Positions 13,642 to 15,971 of a stretch of DNA of 15,971 bases are shown in pieces. Made by a program: the position numbers and the translations under genes. The stretch's first letter is position 1, and each line of letters starts with the position of its first letter. Below the pieces are notes generated by a model. It was not told where the DNA came from and did no database searches. It saw nothing but the letters and a program-made list of their open reading frames with translations. The DNA comes from DATKKX01 sp035542775 (GTDB lineage Bacteria > Planctomycetota > Phycisphaerae > UBA1845 > UTPLA1): contig DATKKX010000054.1 in assembly GCA_035542775.1 (NCBI GenBank), positions 1 through 15,971 of the forward strand, in the 5' to 3' direction.

Positions 13642-15938
13642 GCGGTGCGAAGCTGGCTTGGACTTTCCTCGCTGGTCCGCGGATACGCAATGCGCCCGTG
13701 GTGGATCGCGCAGAGACTTTTCACCAGGCTCTGCTCCACCCGGGCGAGCTCCTTCAAGGTGATGTCGCAGTCGTCGAACTGGCCGTCCGTGAGCCGGGTC
13801 ATGACGATTTCCTGCACGACGCCCTCGATCCGGCTGGGTGTCGGATCCTGAAGTGCCCGAACCGCACCCTCCACATTGTCGCAGACCATCAGAATGGCCG
13901 ATTCGCGGCTGCTCGGCTTCGGGCCGGGATAGCGGAACTCGCTCTCGCTGACTTCGCGATCGCGCCGTCCGTTGGCTCGTGCCTCCTGCGTGGCCCGGGC
14001 GTGGAAATACCGCACCAGCGTCGTACCGTGATGCTCGGCGATGAATTGCAGCAGAATTGGCGGCAAGTGGTGCTCCCTCGCCAGGGCCAGCCCGTCCTTG
14101 ACGTGGGCCAGGATGACCAACAGGCTCATCGTCGGTGCAAGCCCTCGATGGGCGTTCATCATCTTGGCCTGCTGATTCTCCACGAAATAGTTGGGTTTGC
14201 AGATCTTGCCGATGTCGTGGTAGTACGCGCCGACGCGAGCCAGCAGCCCGTTGGCACCGATTTCCTCCGCGGCCTTCTCCGCCATGCTGCCCAGCAGGTG
14301 GCTGTGCTGCCAGGTGCCGGGGGCCTTCTCGATCAACTGCCGCAGGAGCGGCTTGCTGGTGTCGGCCCATTCCAGCAGCGTCAGGCTGGTGGTGATCCGA
14401 AAGACCCGCTCAATCACCGGCAACAGGACCATCACGATGCTGGTCCCGGCCAGGGCCGCCAGGGCCGCGATGGCCGCGCCCCTCAGGGCGTCCTGCTGCT
14501 GCGAGAGATTCACGAAGCACGCGCTGATCCCCGCCGCCACCGCCGCGACCACGCCGATCTCGATCATCTTCAATCGAGTGCGGATCTCCCTCAACGGCAG
14601 GACCAGTACCGCCACGACGGTCAGCAGCACCAGGATCAGGCTGAACGATGCTCCCGTCGTCGGGATGGTCAGCAGGGCGAGCCCGGCCGTCACGCCGATG
14701 GCGAAGATGGACGAATACGCGATGGTCAGGATCGCCGCGGTCATGGTGATGGTAGATACGCTCCACATGGGCGAAGCGTCCGCTCCCACGAACACGAGCC
14801 GATCGATCAACAGCATCACCAGGAGCAACACTGCCAGCGCCATCGCCCTGGTGGTTCGCCGCGCCACCCGCGGCTGGCTCCAGGCGGTGAACACCGACAT
14901 ACCGATCGTGACCATCATGACCACGCCCAGCAGGCCCAGTCGCTTCCAGCGCCACTGGCTGAGCAACTCCGGATTGGTCTGCCGTTGCTTCAGGTATTCC
15001 TCGTGCTCCGCCGTCAGCAGATCCAGGTCCTTGGCGTCGACCGCATCCGCGTTCACGAAGGCCTCGTCGGGCGTATAGGTGTCCTTCACCGGCTGCACCG
15101 CGGCGACTTTGTCCTCCACGTTGGCCTTGGTGAGGGCGCGATCGAACTCGTAAATCGGCTGGAGCCGTTTGTCCGGCGGGGCGATGGCGTTCTTTACGAT
15201 GGCGACCAGCGAATCCTCGAGTTCGCCGGCGAAGACGAATCGCACCAGGTCCCTCGCCAGACGATCGACGTGATCGGGGTTGGCCGCATACTTCAGCCTT
15301 TCCTTGGGAATGGACACGACCGTCCCGTCCGGCCGGATGAGCATCGCGTTGCTGGCGGTGCTGCGAACGTCGCGGTCGACGTCGGCCTGCTCGATCATGT
15401 CCTCGCGGCTGAGGCGCTCCGCGAGGGCGTCCACGTTGCGTTTGAACCGCTCGCTGCCGGCCTCGTCGGTCAGGGCCTTCAGGGCGTCAAAGGCGGACTG
15501 ATCCAGCGGCCAGCGCTGGCCGAAGCTCTCCTGGTACTTGTCGTAGTTTTCCGCCGCCTTGACCGCGGCGTGGAGATCACGGAACTCGGACTGGATGCCG
15601 TCGACCAGGGCCTGATTGAACCGGAAGTAGTTCGGCACCCGCTGCTCGGCGCTCTTGCGTTCGTCCTCGGTCTTCTGCTTATTGACCACCTCGAACTTGA
15701 CCCGCGGGAAGACGGGCTGGGTCAGGATCTGGCCGGGGTAGTAGTGCAGGCGCTCCTCGCCGGAGAGCACGATATAGGTCGCGCAGGCCCAGAAGGCGGT
15801 CGCGACGACCAGGGGCCAGCCAATCACGCTCCGCAGGCGCAGCCATGCAGAGGAAGCCGGGCCTTCGACCAGCCTCCGTCGTACCTCACTTTGCCGGGGG
15901 GGACGAAACTGTCCAGAGTTCCGCATCGTGTGCGTCAC
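13638..15938 (-). CDS. pgpH: 7TM-HD phosphohydrolase, PgpH family
   Basis: Membrane HD-domain phosphohydrolase of 766 residues. The best-known members (Listeria PgpH) degrade c-di-AMP. Order: a cytoplasmic N-terminus; TM1 near 41-59; an extracytoplasmic domain of about 270 residues (60-330, charged, helical); a block of about seven membrane segments between 333 and 509; and a cytoplasmic HD domain. The HD site is well kept: GTWQHSHLLG (His545/547), ARVGAYYHDIGK (His574-Asp575), ILAHVKDG (His612), EHHGT (His636-637) and CDNVEG (Asp687). The start is given as GTG 15938. ATG 15926 is an alternative, and the frame is open to the right edge, so the true start could lie a few codons upstream. The stop overlaps ybeY. 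Substrate and organism-specific role are inferred from the family. Confidence 0.92.
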   Translation of the reverse strand: MTHTMRNSGQFRPPRQSEVRRRLVEGPASSAWLRLRSVIGWPLVVATAFWACATYIVLSGEERLHYYPGQILTQPVFPRVKFEVVNKQKTEDERKSAEQRVPNYFRFNQALVDGIQSEFRDLHAAVKAAENYDKYQESFGQRWPLDQSAFDALKALTDEAGSERFKRNVDALAERLSREDMIEQADVDRDVRSTASNAMLIRPDGTVVSIPKERLKYAANPDHVDRLARDLVRFVFAGELEDSLVAIVKNAIAPPDKRLQPIYEFDRALTKANVEDKVAAVQPVKDTYTPDEAFVNADAVDAKDLDLLTAEHEEYLKQRQTNPELLSQWRWKRLGLLGVVMMVTIGMSVFTAWSQPRVARRTTRAMALAVLLLVMLLIDRLVFVGADASPMWSVSTITMTAAILTIAYSSIFAIGVTAGLALLTIPTTGASFSLILVLLTVVAVLVLPLREIRTRLKMIEIGVVAAVAAGISACFVNLSQQQDALRGAAIAALAALAGTSIVMVLLPVIERVFRITTSLTLLEWADTSKPLLRQLIEKAPGTWQHSHLLGSMAEKAAEEIGANGLLARVGAYYHDIGKICKPNYFVENQQAKMMNAHRGLAPTMSLLVILAHVKDGLALAREHHLPPILLQFIAEHHGTTLVRYFHARATQEARANGRRDREVSESEFRYPGPKPSSRESAILMVCDNVEGAVRALQDPTPSRIEGVVQEIVMTRLTDGQFDDCDITLKELARVEQSLVKSLCAIHHGRIAYPRTSEESPSQLRTA

Positions 15939-15971
15939 CGCGAAAAGCGGCGATTGGCCACTCCTCAGCCT

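Noticed and set aside
13642..14370. Extended reading frame upstream of ybeY that would give a 432-residue protein
   Set aside because: The extra part lies in another frame of the conserved PgpH HD domain and is Arg/Gly/Pro-rich. The ATGA overlap at 13638-13641 marks the real ybeY start.
1..15971. CRISPR array, tRNA or rRNA genes, transposase, toxin-antitoxin or defence genes
   Set aside because: I looked on both strands. No regularly spaced repeats, no structural RNA signatures and no such protein motifs are visible; coding sequence fills nearly the whole window.

Overview
The window is a GC-rich stretch of bacterial chromosome (about 60% or more by eye), with every recognisable gene on the minus strand, so transcription runs from right to left. 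The best guess for the source is a member of the Planctomycetota or a close relative. This rests on a PEP-CTERM exported protein, a short NuoG, the order pgpH-ybeY-corC-recO, and short 'mosaic' repeats in several operon spacers. No single marker settles it, so the phylum is an inference.

Right part (about 15.97 to 11.01 kb): a compact housekeeping operon. It reads pgpH-type 7TM-HD phosphohydrolase, ybeY (rRNA maturation endonuclease), a CBS/CorC-HlyC membrane protein, then recO (recombination mediator). The first two junctions are 4-bp ATGA stop/start overlaps and the third is a 5-bp gap. The order mixes the Firmicutes arrangement (pgpH-ybeY-...-recO) with the proteobacterial one (ybeY-ybeX/corC).

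Middle part (about 10.89 to 8.69 kb): two accessory exported proteins. The first is a 248-residue PEP-CTERM protein with its own sigma70-like promoter. A 16-bp dyad overlaps the -35 box of that promoter. The second is a secreted alpha/beta hydrolase with an intact Ser-Asp-His triad. Its start is set by an AAGGAG ribosome binding site.

Left part (8.69 kb to the left edge): the distal half of a respiratory complex I operon, nuoG-H-I-J-K-L-M. nuoM runs off the edge, and nuoN would be expected beyond it. nuoG is the peripheral Fe-S subunit and nuoI the two-cluster ferredoxin-like subunit. nuoH, J and K are the small membrane subunits, and nuoL and nuoM are the antiporter-like proton-pumping subunits. 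nuoA-F are not upstream of nuoG in this window. Oddities are a short NuoG, a NuoJ with an extra N-terminal two-helix segment and a TTG start inside a 13-bp tandem repeat, and a NuoM with a long polar C-terminal tail. Three nuo spacers each hold a different repeat or inverted-repeat element.

I found no CRISPR array, tRNA, rRNA, transposase, toxin-antitoxin pair or defence system. No stretch longer than 300 bases lacks a gene. Nothing here looks like a wholly new system. The points worth a second look are the subunit length anomalies, the spacer repeats, the promoter dyad and the Asp-for-His change in YbeY.
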